Assembly: GCA_022376515.1 (NCBI GenBank)
Contig: WTXI01000134.1
Location: forward strand, 1-64,000
Direction: 5' to 3'
Length of the DNA: 64,000 nt
Source of the DNA: Lactifluus volemus
Taxonomy: Eukaryota > Basidiomycota > Agaricomycetes > Russulales > Russulaceae
Made by a program: the position numbers and the translations under genes. The notes under the pieces were generated by a model. That model was given only the letters and a program-made list of their open reading frames with translations, had not been told where the DNA came from and searched no databases. Shown here piece after piece: positions 22,801 through 32,785 of the stretch; the stretch's first letter is position 1, and every line of letters begins with the position of its first letter.

Positions 22801-25354
22801 CTGGAACACGTTGATTTCGAGCAAGACCTCTTCGCGAAACTTGGATCCCTGTTCGAGACAAAGTTTCTGTTTTGGCTTGAAGTGCTTAGCATCAAGTGCA
22901 AAGTGAATGTTGCTCTTCCAGCATTGTCGTCTCTGACGACATGGCTACGGTCTGGCAAGAGTAAGGTACGTGCATCCCATACTTGAATATGACATTACTG
23001 ACGATCGCATCATGATTCAATTACAACAGCCGTCTGAAACTGCGGAAAATTTGGTAGCGATTGTGAATGATGGGTCCGCATTTGTGCGGTACTTTGGGAT
23101 GCCTATTGCAAGGAGCGCACCGCATATCTATATTTCTGCCCTACCATTCGCACCGTCCTCTTCCCTCATCGTCAAGCATTACCTTCATCTATTTCCTCGT
23201 ACGTTGTGCTTGGAACGCGGGCAGTTGTCTCATTGGCCCGCGTTGGAAATGACGATTCGGGCACATGAAGAACCAATCGACTCTGTTGCGTTCTCACCAG
23301 ATGGGCACCGCATTGCCTCAGGTTCACGGGATTTCACGATTCGGGTGTGGGATTCCACAACTGGGGAGCTTGTAGCCGGCCCGTTTACTGGACACACTGA
23401 CACTATCGAGTCGGTTACATTCTCTCCTGGCGGGCAGCACATCGCCTCGGGCTCGAGGGATGGTACGATTCGGGTGTGGGATGCTGCAACAGGCGAGATC
23501 TTCGCAGGCCCGTTCACTAGTGACACCAGTCCGCTCTATTCCGTGGCATACTCACCGGATGGGGAGCGCATCGCCTCGGCCTTGAACGATGGCACTATTT
23601 GGGTTTGGGATGTTGCCAAAGGAGCCGTCGTGGCAGGGCCGTTTACTGGACACACTACATGGGCCCTTTGTGTTGCATTCTCGCCGGACGGGAAGCGCAT
23701 CGTCTCATCCTCGGGAGATTGCACAATTCGGGTGTGGGATGCCGCCACAGGAGAGGTTGTAGCGGGCCCGTTCACTAGACACACTGATAAAGTCTACGTG
23801 GTTGCGTTCTCACCAAACGGGCAGCTCATCGCCTCGGCTTCGACAGATTGCATGATTCACGTGTGGGACGCTGCAACAGGAGAAGTCATAGCAGGACCAT
23901 TTATTGGACACACCGATCACGTCTACTCTGTTGCTTTCTCACCAGATGGGCAGCTCATTGCTTCAGCCTCATTCGATTATACGATTCGTGTGTGGGATTC
24001 CGCGACAGGAAACGTTGTAGCAGGACCGTTTATTGGACACACCAATAAGGTCTTTTCTGTTGCATTCTCTCCCGACGGACAACGCATCACATCGGCCTCC
24101 TTCGATTGCACAATTCGTGTGTGGGGCGCCACAGCAGATGTAGTAGTCGACCCGCTTTCTGGTCACACACATTGGGTCTACGCTGTTGCATTCTCACCGG
24201 ATAGCCGCCGCGTTGCCTCAGGCTCATACGATCATACAATTTGCGTGTGGGATACCACCACAGGGCAAGTCGCGTCAGGCCCATTTACTGGACACACCGG
24301 TCGGGTTTATTCTATTGCGTTCTCACTAGATGGGCAGCGCATCGCCTCAGCCTCGGCGGATCGCACGATTCGTGTGTGGGATGCTGTAACAGGAGAGATG
24401 GTAGTAGGCCCGTTTACTGGACACACCGATGAGATCAATTCTGTTGCATTCTCGCCAGACGGCCGGCGTATTGCCTCAGCTTCGGATGACCGCACCATTC
24501 GCATCTGGGATGCCGCCACAGGAGTAGTCGTTGTGGGCCCGTTTTCTGGACACAGCAATCGAGTCTTTTCCGTTGCATTCTCGCCGGACGGGAAGCGTAT
24601 CGTATCCGCCTCTGGAGATCGCAGGATTCGTGTGTGGGATGCTGATAATGGAGAGGACAAAGCAGACCCGTTTGCTGGACACACTCAGATGGTCAGATCT
24701 GTTGCATTTTCTCCAGATGGGATGCAAATCGCTTCGGCCTCGAAAGATTGCACGATTCGCATATGGGATACCGCAACAGGGGATGTCATGGTAGCACCAT
24801 TCACTGGACATACAGATGAGGTCAACTCTGTTGCCTTCTCGCCTGATGGGCAACGTATCGTCTCAGCCTCAGATGATCGCACGATTCGCGTGTGGAATTC
24901 TGCGACAGGAGAGGCCATAGCATGCCCATTTACAGGACACACGGGTCGGGTGTTTTGTGTTGCATTCTCCCCAAGCGGACGGTACATTACTTCGGCCTCG
25001 GAGGACAACACGATTCGCCTATGGAATGCCCCGACCATAGCAAACCCATTTCCTGGATACACCGAATCGGTTGTAGTCTCGTCGGACATTACGGGCCGGG
25101 CCTCACACGATCACACGGTTTGTGCTAAAACAGAAAATATCGGGAAGGACGACATGATGAACAAATTTCTGATTAATAATGATGGGTGGATGTGTGGGGA
25201 AAAGGGAGAACTTCTTCTGTGGATTCCCCAGATTCACCGACCATATTTTCATAGGTCCAACACCGTCTGGATAGCAGGCAGATATGAAACTTGGCTTGAA
25301 CTGCAAAATTTTGTACATGGATCAGATTGGGCTACAGTACATCACGATGTCTAA
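19887..25354 (+). CDS. NLR-like STAND protein: C2-like domain, NACHT, 14 WD40 repeats; 1657 aa (array copy 1)
   Basis: Ten exons (19887-19900, 19956-20044, 20098-20251, 20301-20407, 20465-20823, 20878-20928, 20982-21186, 21237-21371, 21431-22965, 23030-25354) give one 1658-codon frame. The short first exon was chosen because the frame after GTATGT would stop at once. Domains in order are:
- a C2-like region, residues about 30-150 (LPLQVTLLKAHNLPRLKT, WNENVDAFTV);
- a helical region, about 170-370;
- a NACHT ATPase with Walker A GQAGTGKSS (about 423-431), Walker B VLIIIDALDES (about 518-528) and RILITSRPEGG (about 554);
- a helical linker;
- fourteen 43-residue WD repeats (about 960-1565);
- a tail with DGWMCGEKGELLLWIP and FVHGSDW.
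Fungal NACHT-WD proteins such as Podospora HET-E and HET-D act as ligand-triggered switches in allorecognition and immunity. By that analogy the repeats sense and the NACHT oligomerises. The ligand and the output are unknown. Confidence 0.87.
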
Positions 25355-26720
25355 ATAGCGTCGGTTGCAGTTATTTTTTTTGTTTCAAAATCCCTGTACT
25401 CACGAGACTGTACCTGTTACCTTTACTACGATCTAGTGGCTGACCTGTTTATATATCACTCTCTGCGTAATTGTCTAAGGCGCTCTCAGACTTGCTCGCG
25501 CTGGACCTTTTACCATGAACCACACCTCTAGGGGCCGCCTACCCCTAGAGCCGCGTCTTAGATGACGCTGACGACCATTCCAGGTACAGGGCACCGAAAA
25601 TTTGTAGGAGGTATGATGAGTGTACTCAGGAGCAAGTGGAGTAGCATCATGTACGCGAAGATGAGCACCTGGTGCTAGGTTGTTTGCGTGGCTTGTATGC
25701 AGCCAGGAACATGAGACACACGTCGTTCTTCTCGAGCATGTGAAGCTGCTGCGAGCCTTCGACGCAATAAGTCATTCTTACTCCTATTGGGCCACGAAAG
25801 TGATAGAGCACCTCGATTTCCTCGGCATCGCCGTCACGTCGGCACTTGTTGGGGCGCACTTCAAGTTCGACTGCGGGGCCAGACAGAGTGCGTCATCGTA
25901 ACGAGTCTCTAGCTAAAAATCATAAACCGGCTCTGGAATATTCAGAGAATTCTGATTGTAGTTCCGTAACATAATTCGTCTTCCCTTTTTGGGGTGGGAC
26001 CTTAGTTTCCGTGATCAGTAATCGCGTGAGCAGAGAATTTGACCCAGTCAACTGGCAGCCGCATCTTAGGCACCTTATATCACAAGGCCACCTAACATAA
26101 CGCCCTCTCGTGGGGACATGAACTGTAGGTAATGACTCATGAACGAGAAGACAATGATTGGCATGGCAGCCAACTATGATTGAATGTATTGAATTCCAGA
26201 ACTGAGCGGTGAGTTGTGAAGGTGGGAAATCGGTAAAAGAGACATTTTTTCATGGCCTGACTCGGACAGGGCACGGCCGAACTCTCCACCCTTCCCCGAA
26301 CGAGAAACTTCTGCTGAGAGGAAATAACACACATATAGTGGGATCACGAGTACAGCCCAGGGCAGTGCACCTGAGAAGGCTGAGCTGCTGCTACTGTCAC
26401 CAAGATAAGCCAGTAAGTTGGGATTTCGTCACTTCGTCGATGCCGGCGAGGCAAAAATCGGGAAAGATGAGCTGGGGATAGGAACTGAATATATGACCTA
26501 TTCGCTAGTTTCCACATACAGGTGTTGGTGGTTAGCCTGACGCAAGGCATGCATCCGAGTCTGATTTGAGAGCGCCCCACTCATTTCTCCACTTTCCGGA
26601 ACGGCCCATCGGGCACGTGATTTGGCTTGTGATCGTGTACTCCACTTGCCTTATTTGATATTGCCAATTATTCTAAACCGAACGATCCACGACTGGCGCA
26701 CACTAGAAGCGAATCCTACC
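25355..26720. other. conserved 3' segment of the duplicated unit and next promoter
   Basis: This segment recurs after every NLR copy (38258, 48050 and about 60840). A frame of about 70 codons is open on each strand near 25647-25901 (the plus frame starts MFAWLVCSQEHETHVVLLEH). The copies differ by substitutions with no clear bias, so I make no gene call. The last 120 bases match the region upstream of the other family A copies. Confidence 0.45.
25526..25550. repeat. perfect 9-bp stem hairpin downstream of NLR copy 1
   Basis: CTCTAGGGG at 25526-25534 and CCCCTAGAG at 25542-25550 are exact reverse complements around a 7-base loop. The later copies keep the left arm and carry one change in the right arm (CCCCTGGAG). 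It could be a 3'-end RNA structure or simple chance. Confidence 0.5.
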
Positions 26721-27993
26721 ATGGCTTCTCAACAAGGGTCATCGTCCTCTCTCATCATGACGTATGATGGCAAGAGTGTTTCCGTATCTCGCGATGACTG
26801 CCTTCAATATCAAGTGAGTTGTGCCGTCCGAGTCGGCGCTGTGGCGCTCACAGTTCCTACAAGGTGCTATTGCAGTCGCACAGCAAAACTTCCCATCCTT
26901 GAGCCCTGTGTCTCCAGATAATCTCGTCATTCGCGGAGAAATCCAAGGTCAAACAGGGTTGACTATTGAAATCTCGAGCGATATCTGGTATCTTTCCCTC
27001 CAATCCATGAATTCCGTGACGATTGAGCTCAGGCCGGGATCTGGTATGTTCAGATGATCATCAAACAATGAGGGCAGCTAATGACAGGGTCTGGTCTCGC
27101 AGAGAAGCCTAAGCGGTGGTGGAGAAAATCCACTAATCGGCCAGTGCTTTGAAAACCTGTCATTTGTCTATACCCACCTTCCAGCCTTTCCCATGTCACC
27201 GTACAGCTGTCGCTCGCGTCTTTATGGAGTTTTTCAGCTGTATACCCCCAACCGCAGACTTAAACTACTATCCCAGACGAACGTGAATTCCTCACTTGGA
27301 CCATCGCAGCAGAACCTAATGGCACACTCGTTGATAAGACAAGTGGAATGGAAGTATCCTACCTGTACTGGGAAGCGGTGTGAGTTGACCTCCCAACCTA
27401 TCTTTCTTGTCTGGCCGTGACTGAATGTTCCTCCTTAGCGTGAATCCTCATGTCATAACTCCTGATGTCTCTCGTGCCTCCACTCCTGTAGACAATGCGG
27501 AGACATTCGATCCTTCTCATCCATCAGTGACTCCGGGAAACTCGATCCTTCTCCCCATAGGCAAAGTTCCGGGCTACTTAGATGCGACCCTCAAAGCCCT
27601 CACCTTGCACACGGAAGCGCGCACCTCGTTCATCACGTCCGTATCTATTCTCCTCACTCCGAAGACAATGTATCAACGTGGCATATTCGGTGACTGTTCA
27701 GATATTGGCTACCGGATTTGCTAAAGCATGAGTACGTCGCGCTCCGGTTCCTCCCACAGGAATCGTACGAGCAAGCTGCGCCGATGATCGTCTGTCCCAC
27801 GCCTGACATGGTCACACGCGTGTTCCGTGGTGTAGCCTCCGCCGACGTTGAATATTGGCAATCGGTGAGCGCACTTACGTCCGCGGTAGATGATACCGTA
27901 TCCTGGACGGAGGTTGTCGGGGTCGACGCAGCGCGTGGGCATGATCTGAAGTTGTTCCGTGTGCTGGAGTGGGGCGGAATTGAGATCAAGTGA
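26721..27993 (+). pseudogene. family A pseudogene, unit 2
   Basis: The full five-exon layout of 17867-19152 is recognisable from ATG 26721 to the stop at 27993. It has a lost G at the start of exon 2 (near 26863), which shifts the frame. It also has a nonsense codon where the intact copy has CGA before KPVIYLYPP (the TGA near 27149) and another stop near 27260. Exon 5 remains open but lacks four residues of RVFMLFRG. Several independent lesions show it is dead. Confidence 0.82.
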
Positions 27994-28079
27994 GGGCGAT
28001 GCCATTTGAGGGGTGATGATAGATGGGAAATGTACTGATACGCAAGGGCTTTGATTTTTGCTGTCGTCAGTCGTCAGTC

Positions 28080-28181
28080 TTATCTCTTTTAATTTAATTT
28101 ATTTCTTTAAAACTATCTGTTTATTTATTTACTTAATAAGATTTAAACAAAAACAAATTTTTTATAATTTTATAATTTAAA
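28080..28181. repeat. AT-rich low-complexity insertion specific to unit 2
   Basis: About 100 bases made almost wholly of A and T interrupt the intergenic sequence that is continuous in the other units. It lies between the family A pseudogene and the LINE. No terminal repeats are visible. Confidence 0.55.
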
Positions 28182-28429
28182 CATGGGACGACACCGACAA
28201 TGACATTTTGTGAATCTGCGCATAAAGTTGGCGGGCCTCTCCGGGACATGAACCTTCCGTACTCGATCTCTTCCTCGTTAACTCCCTGGCTGCAGCCACC
28301 CTCGATCTTTCCCCTATCACCGTCTCTTTCGATCTCTCTCTTCACTCCGACCATGCCGCTCTCTCCACCATTCTCTCCCTTCACTCCCCTCTTCCTTCCC
28401 CCCCCTCTTGGGGCCTCCCGGGGTTCAAG

Positions 28430-31400
28430 GTGATTGATGACATGGAAGACGCCTGGAAACACGCCTTCCGTTCCCTCCCGATCACACCCCCGATTACCTT
28501 AGTCGCCGACCTTTCCAGGGAAGCCGATCGCCTCCTACAGGACATCGACACAGTCTGCTTGGACTTCTTTGACCGCCGTTCAACCCCGGACCCTCGGGGG
28601 GCCAGGTGGTGGAACCAAGAATGCTCTGCCGCTCTTGCTCTCTGGAAGCAGGCCCCACCTCCTCTTCGTGCACCTCTTTACCATGCCCTCCGTACCACCA
28701 TTACAAAGGCCAAACGCGACGCCGCTCACGATTTCCTCGATCACTGCTCCCCGGATAACCTCTGGAAAGCTGCCCGTTGGCGGCACGGCCGCTCAGTCTC
28801 TCTCATCCCCCCTCTTCTTGACTCTGCCACAGACTCCTTAACCGCCGACCCACCTGCCATGGCAACCATCCTCCAATCCCGGTTTTTTCCACCCCTCCCC
28901 CCTGGGAAGGCGGTCACACTCCCTTCGGACCCCCCTCCTTTACCCGTCCGGCATCATGGCCCTGTCACTCTTTCTGAAATTTGTTCGGCGCTGGCACCCA
29001 CCTCCAACAAATCGGCTCCTGGCCCTAGCGGCATCGGCTACAAACTTCTCAAATGGGCCTTCGCCGCTTCCCCCTCACGCTTCGTTACTCTCTTCTCGGC
29101 TGCTCTCTCCCTTGGAGTCCACCCTTGGAAGACGGCCCGGGTCATCGTCCTCCACAAACCGGGTAAACCGGATTACTCCCTGGCTAAGGCCTACAGACCC
29201 ATCAGCCTCCTAGAGTGTGCCGGCAAGCTCTTGGAAAAGATAGTCGCCAAACGCCTCCTAGCCGACCTTAACAATTATCACATCCTTCCCCCCCTCCAAT
29301 TTGGCTCCCAGGACTACAGCAGCGCCGTAGATGGAGCCGGACACTTGGCCCATCTAGCACAGTCTTGCCTCAAGGCCGGACACGTTGCTGCAACCATCTT
29401 CTTCGACATCCAGGGTTTCTTCGACAACCTGAACCCCACTCGGGTCGCCCACCTCCTTCACATTTACGGCTTCCCACCGCCCCTAGTACAATGGACGCTT
29501 TCTTTCCTTTCCGATCGGACAGCCTCACTTTCCTTTAATGGTTACTCACACGACCCCCAGTCACTCTCTTACGGCACCCCTCAAGGCTCGCCTCTTTCAC
29601 CTATCCTTTCAGCTATTTATACGGCCCCCCTCCTCACTCTCCTTAACTCTTCAGACCCCTCCCCCTTCACTTCCTTCCAGTTATATGTTGACGACGGCTG
29701 CATCACTGCCAGTGGGGAAACGTACCGCTCTGCAGCGTCGAAGGCCGCGCGTTTGTACGAGCAAGCAGCTTCCTGGCTATTTGATGTGGGGCTCCGGCTC
29801 GACCCGGAGAAGACGGAATTCATGATCTTCCGCACCTGCCATGTCGAACGCCATTTTGGCCCTCATCTAACTTGCCTCGCTCTCCGGGATCCCTCCAACG
29901 GTGAGTACACAGTCAAATCATCCAAGGTGGTTCTGTCAAGGCTCAGAAGGGCCTTGTGCTCGACGTGAGCTTAGTCGCGTGACCTAGTCTTCAAAGGGCT
30001 AGCGTCACGTGACACTTGAGGTTGCTGACTAAACTTGAGGGCACGTGAGACCTATCACGTGACCGTGGGTACTTGATGATGATGTAACGGATGACTAAGC
30101 CGCAGTGGTCACGAGGCTTAGTCTGACTAATCAGGGTTCAGGGTTCTATGTCCCACTGGCTCTACTCAGGAGGAGGGCGTCGTGCTGACGGATGCACTCC
30201 TGGTATTGTCAATGATCTCTAGGGCCCCTCTCTGGTAGGCAAGAGCTAATCCTCCTAACACACTAGAGGTTAGGGAGGAAGACTTAAGAGATGAGAGGGG
30301 AGACCGAAAGGTCTTTGGAAAGTGGGAAGATGGTGGTTCTGATTAAAGATGAAGTGAAGACTAAAGACAAGGGGCACTGAAGGTGCCGGCTTATATACTA
30401 CTAGGGTGTGACGCTTACTAAGGGAGTCTCAGGGATGTCACATAGGGTGACATCACGATATAATATAGATAGGGGCTAAACAGGGGCTGATTGAGATAGC
30501 ATCGAGATAGGATCGAGATGTATCTCGATCCATCAATCTCGGGGTAACCTCGGTGCTGCGCCGGAGTGATCTCGGTGCTGCGCCGGAATGATGTTGGGGT
30601 CACATCGGGGTAATCTCGGGGAAACTGTATCGTAACTGAATCTGTATAGTACTGTATAGTATTTATGTAAGCGAGATCGGATCGGGGATAGATCGAGCGT
30701 CACGTGTCTTCACTGTTTACTTAGCTTGGTTCTTGTTTGTTATTGTTGTTTATATGGCTTGAAATGGTTTGAATTTCCCACGGTTGCAAGTGGTACTTTT
30801 CTGAACGTCATGTGACGGTGGAACCGTAACAGGTTCGCTACCTAGGTATCTACTTCAACCCCACACTTTCGTGGAAAGAACACGTCTCCATCATGGCCTC
30901 CAGAGCCCGCTCCTCCCTAGCGGCCCTGGGGGTCCTCGGCAACTCTGTTCGAGGCTTGGACTTCGCTAATTGGCGGAAAGTCTACCTCGCAGTAATTCTT
31001 CCAATTCTCACGTACGGTTCTCCCATTTGGTTCACTGATGTCAAACAGAAAGGCTTGGTTCAGCCCCTTCAGGTGGCACAGAACCAAGCCTGTCGCCGCC
31101 TCAGTGGTGCCTTCCGTACTACACCTACTGCCCCGCTCCATCATCTACTTAGCATCCCTCCTATACGATACACCCTGCTTAAACTCAGAACCCAGTACAT
31201 CACTCGCCTCTCATCGCTTCCCCCATCCTCCCCTCTACTCACATCGGTCTGGTCCAACCCCATCTCCAGATGGCGTCTCACCTTCCTTCCCCTTACGAAC
31301 CTTTGGTCTTTAGTTAAATCCAGAACCCCCCCACTCTTTCCTTTCTCGTACCCTTCCCCCCCATACTCGTCCGCCTGGTCACACCAGGGCTTCACTTCCT

Positions 31401-32413
31401 TTGTTTCCTCCCCTAAGGCGGTACACTCCCTCACTCGTTCCCTCATTACTAAACCCCCCCCTCTTGCCCACTGCCTTTACATTAGATCCCTTCCTATCCC
31501 CACCCCTGACTCTTACGGACATGCCTTCTTACTTTACAGTGGGGAGAGGTTGCTACAGTCGGGGGTGTCGGTGGACACGGACCGTAGATGGTCACTCCTC
31601 AAGGCCCTCTCGCAGGGCCTCAATTTTTTCCTCTCACTCCCTTCGGGGGGCTTTCTCTATATTCTCCTACCAAACAGATTAGTGCTACCTTGTCTTATGA
31701 ACACTTCCGCTAAGTCCCCCTTTCTCTCTTTTGCCTCCTACTTTACTTCTTCTCTTTCTTCATTTTTGGACCCTTCCCCAGCGCGCGCCGTTGAGCTACG
31801 GCTCTTCAAGGAGTCTTGGGCTTGTGTCCCTGGGTCGGAGGAATTGGATCGCCTCCTTGGAGACTTGCAGCCTACCTTGGTGGTTGAACCCCCAGTCCCC
31901 CCCTCTAATTTCGCTTTCGACTTATGGGGGAAAGAGCTCACCTCTGGGGAACTCCCTCGCACGCCAGGCCACAAGGCCTGGCGCGCGTGCCCTAACACCC
32001 CGTCGAACCAACCTCCTCCATTTGTGCGGGGACTACTCTCCCACAAAAACAGGCATCTCTTCATGTCCGGACTACAAATCCTCAGTCAACACGCCTTCTT
32101 CGCCAACTATAGCGACCAGTTCCGGCCGATGGCAGGAGACAACACCTTCTGCCCCTGCAATGACGTCCCCTTCACACCCACACTCTCACCACTTCACTCA
32201 GGCCCACCCACACCGGCCCCCATTCACCGCTACTCCATCAACCACATCCTCTTTGACTGCCGCCTCCACTCTGACCATCGTGCCTCCACTATAGAGGGAT
32301 TCTCCTCACAGTACCTCTTCTCTACTGAAGCAGGCGGCCGACGTCTCGCCCAATTCCTACTCCTCTCACAACAAGGCCTCCGGCCCCTCCCACCCCGCCC
32401 TGACCCCCCTTGA
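28430..32413 (+). pseudogene. LINE reverse transcriptase ORF, interrupted by a solo LTR
   Basis: Part 1 (28430-29933) has RT landmarks: KSAPGPSGIGYKLLKWAF, VIVLHKPGKPDYSLAKAYRP, the catalytic FFDIQGFFDNL, GTPQGSPLSPILSAIY and LYVDDG (the Y-x-D-D box). Part 2 (30837-32413) resumes in the same frame with RYLGIYFNPTLSWKEHV. It carries the conserved post-RT region and a C-terminal Cys/His cluster (CPCN ... HILFDC ... HR). Removing the LTR and one 5-bp duplication would leave about 1027 uninterrupted codons. The endonuclease upstream is joined through a one-base shift at a run of Cs near 28398. The element was young when the LTR landed in it, and it is inactive now. Confidence 0.85.
29934..30831. 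mobile_element. 898-bp solo LTR nested in the LINE
   Basis: The interval starts TGTCAAGG and ends CGTAACA, the canonical TG...CA ends. It is flanked by GGTTC at 29929-29933 and again at 30832-30836. The LINE reading frame is broken exactly here and resumes in phase after it. A TATATA-type box near 30390-30398 may be the LTR promoter. No internal retroelement genes remain, so the internal part was lost by LTR-LTR recombination. Confidence 0.87.
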
Positions 32414-32785
32414 ATGATTCCAGCCTAGGCCGCGCTCCCTTCTTTCTAGCCTCCTCTTATTATACTCCTTCTTTCCCCCCTTCTCATTTACCTTGTTTCC
32501 TTACTTGTGTCTCCGATTGGATAGTACCCTGTACAGAGTAACTTAGTCTTGTCGCAATATACGCGGGGACTATAAACCCCAATTCAAAAAAAAAAAAAAA
32601 AAAAGTTGGCGGGCCTAGCCCGTTGATGTTGTGTACTGTTTGTTCTCAGCGCCCTAAGGCGAAACGTGGGGCGTGGCTGCTACAGTATCTCATATCCATT
32701 TCATCTCTCCTACCCTACTCTTCGCTTCCTTCATACCTATATTTCAGTCTTCGAAGCACATTTCAATACCTAAGAACATACCCAC

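Larger units (their letters stand above)
28239..32601 (+). mobile_element. 5'-truncated LINE (non-LTR retrotransposon) with poly(A) tail
   Basis: AAAGTTGGCGGGCCT at 28224-28238 is repeated at 32602-32616 and marks a 15-bp target site duplication. Its first As may partly belong to the tail. Other units carry the uninterrupted site (for example near 54886). The element begins inside the endonuclease domain (SVLDLFLVNSL, SLHSDHAAL, about 28259-28360). It contains a reverse transcriptase ORF and ends in an A run at 32586-32601. It lies about 170 bases upstream of the start of NLR copy 2. A solo LTR at 29934-30831 is nested within it. Confidence 0.88.

Noticed and set aside
23230..25089. Many long minus-strand and second-frame open frames across the WD40 exons of all NLR copies
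   Set aside because: They repeat with the 129-base WD unit and are shadows created by its composition.
25647..25901. Overlapping 70-codon frames on both strands in the NLR 3' segment, repeated in each unit
   Set aside because: Differences between copies are not biased toward silent changes in either frame as far as can be judged by eye. Probably untranslated sequence.
28200..28433. 77-codon frame at the start of the LINE as a separate gene
   Set aside because: The endonuclease end (SVLDLFLVNSL, SLHSDHAAL) reads in another frame of the same sequence, so this frame is a shadow.
29934..30831. A cut-and-paste DNA transposon reading of the LINE interruption (CTGT...ACAG ends, 3-4 base duplication)
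   Set aside because: TG...CA ends with an exact 5-base GGTTC duplication fit a solo LTR better and restore the LINE frame exactly.
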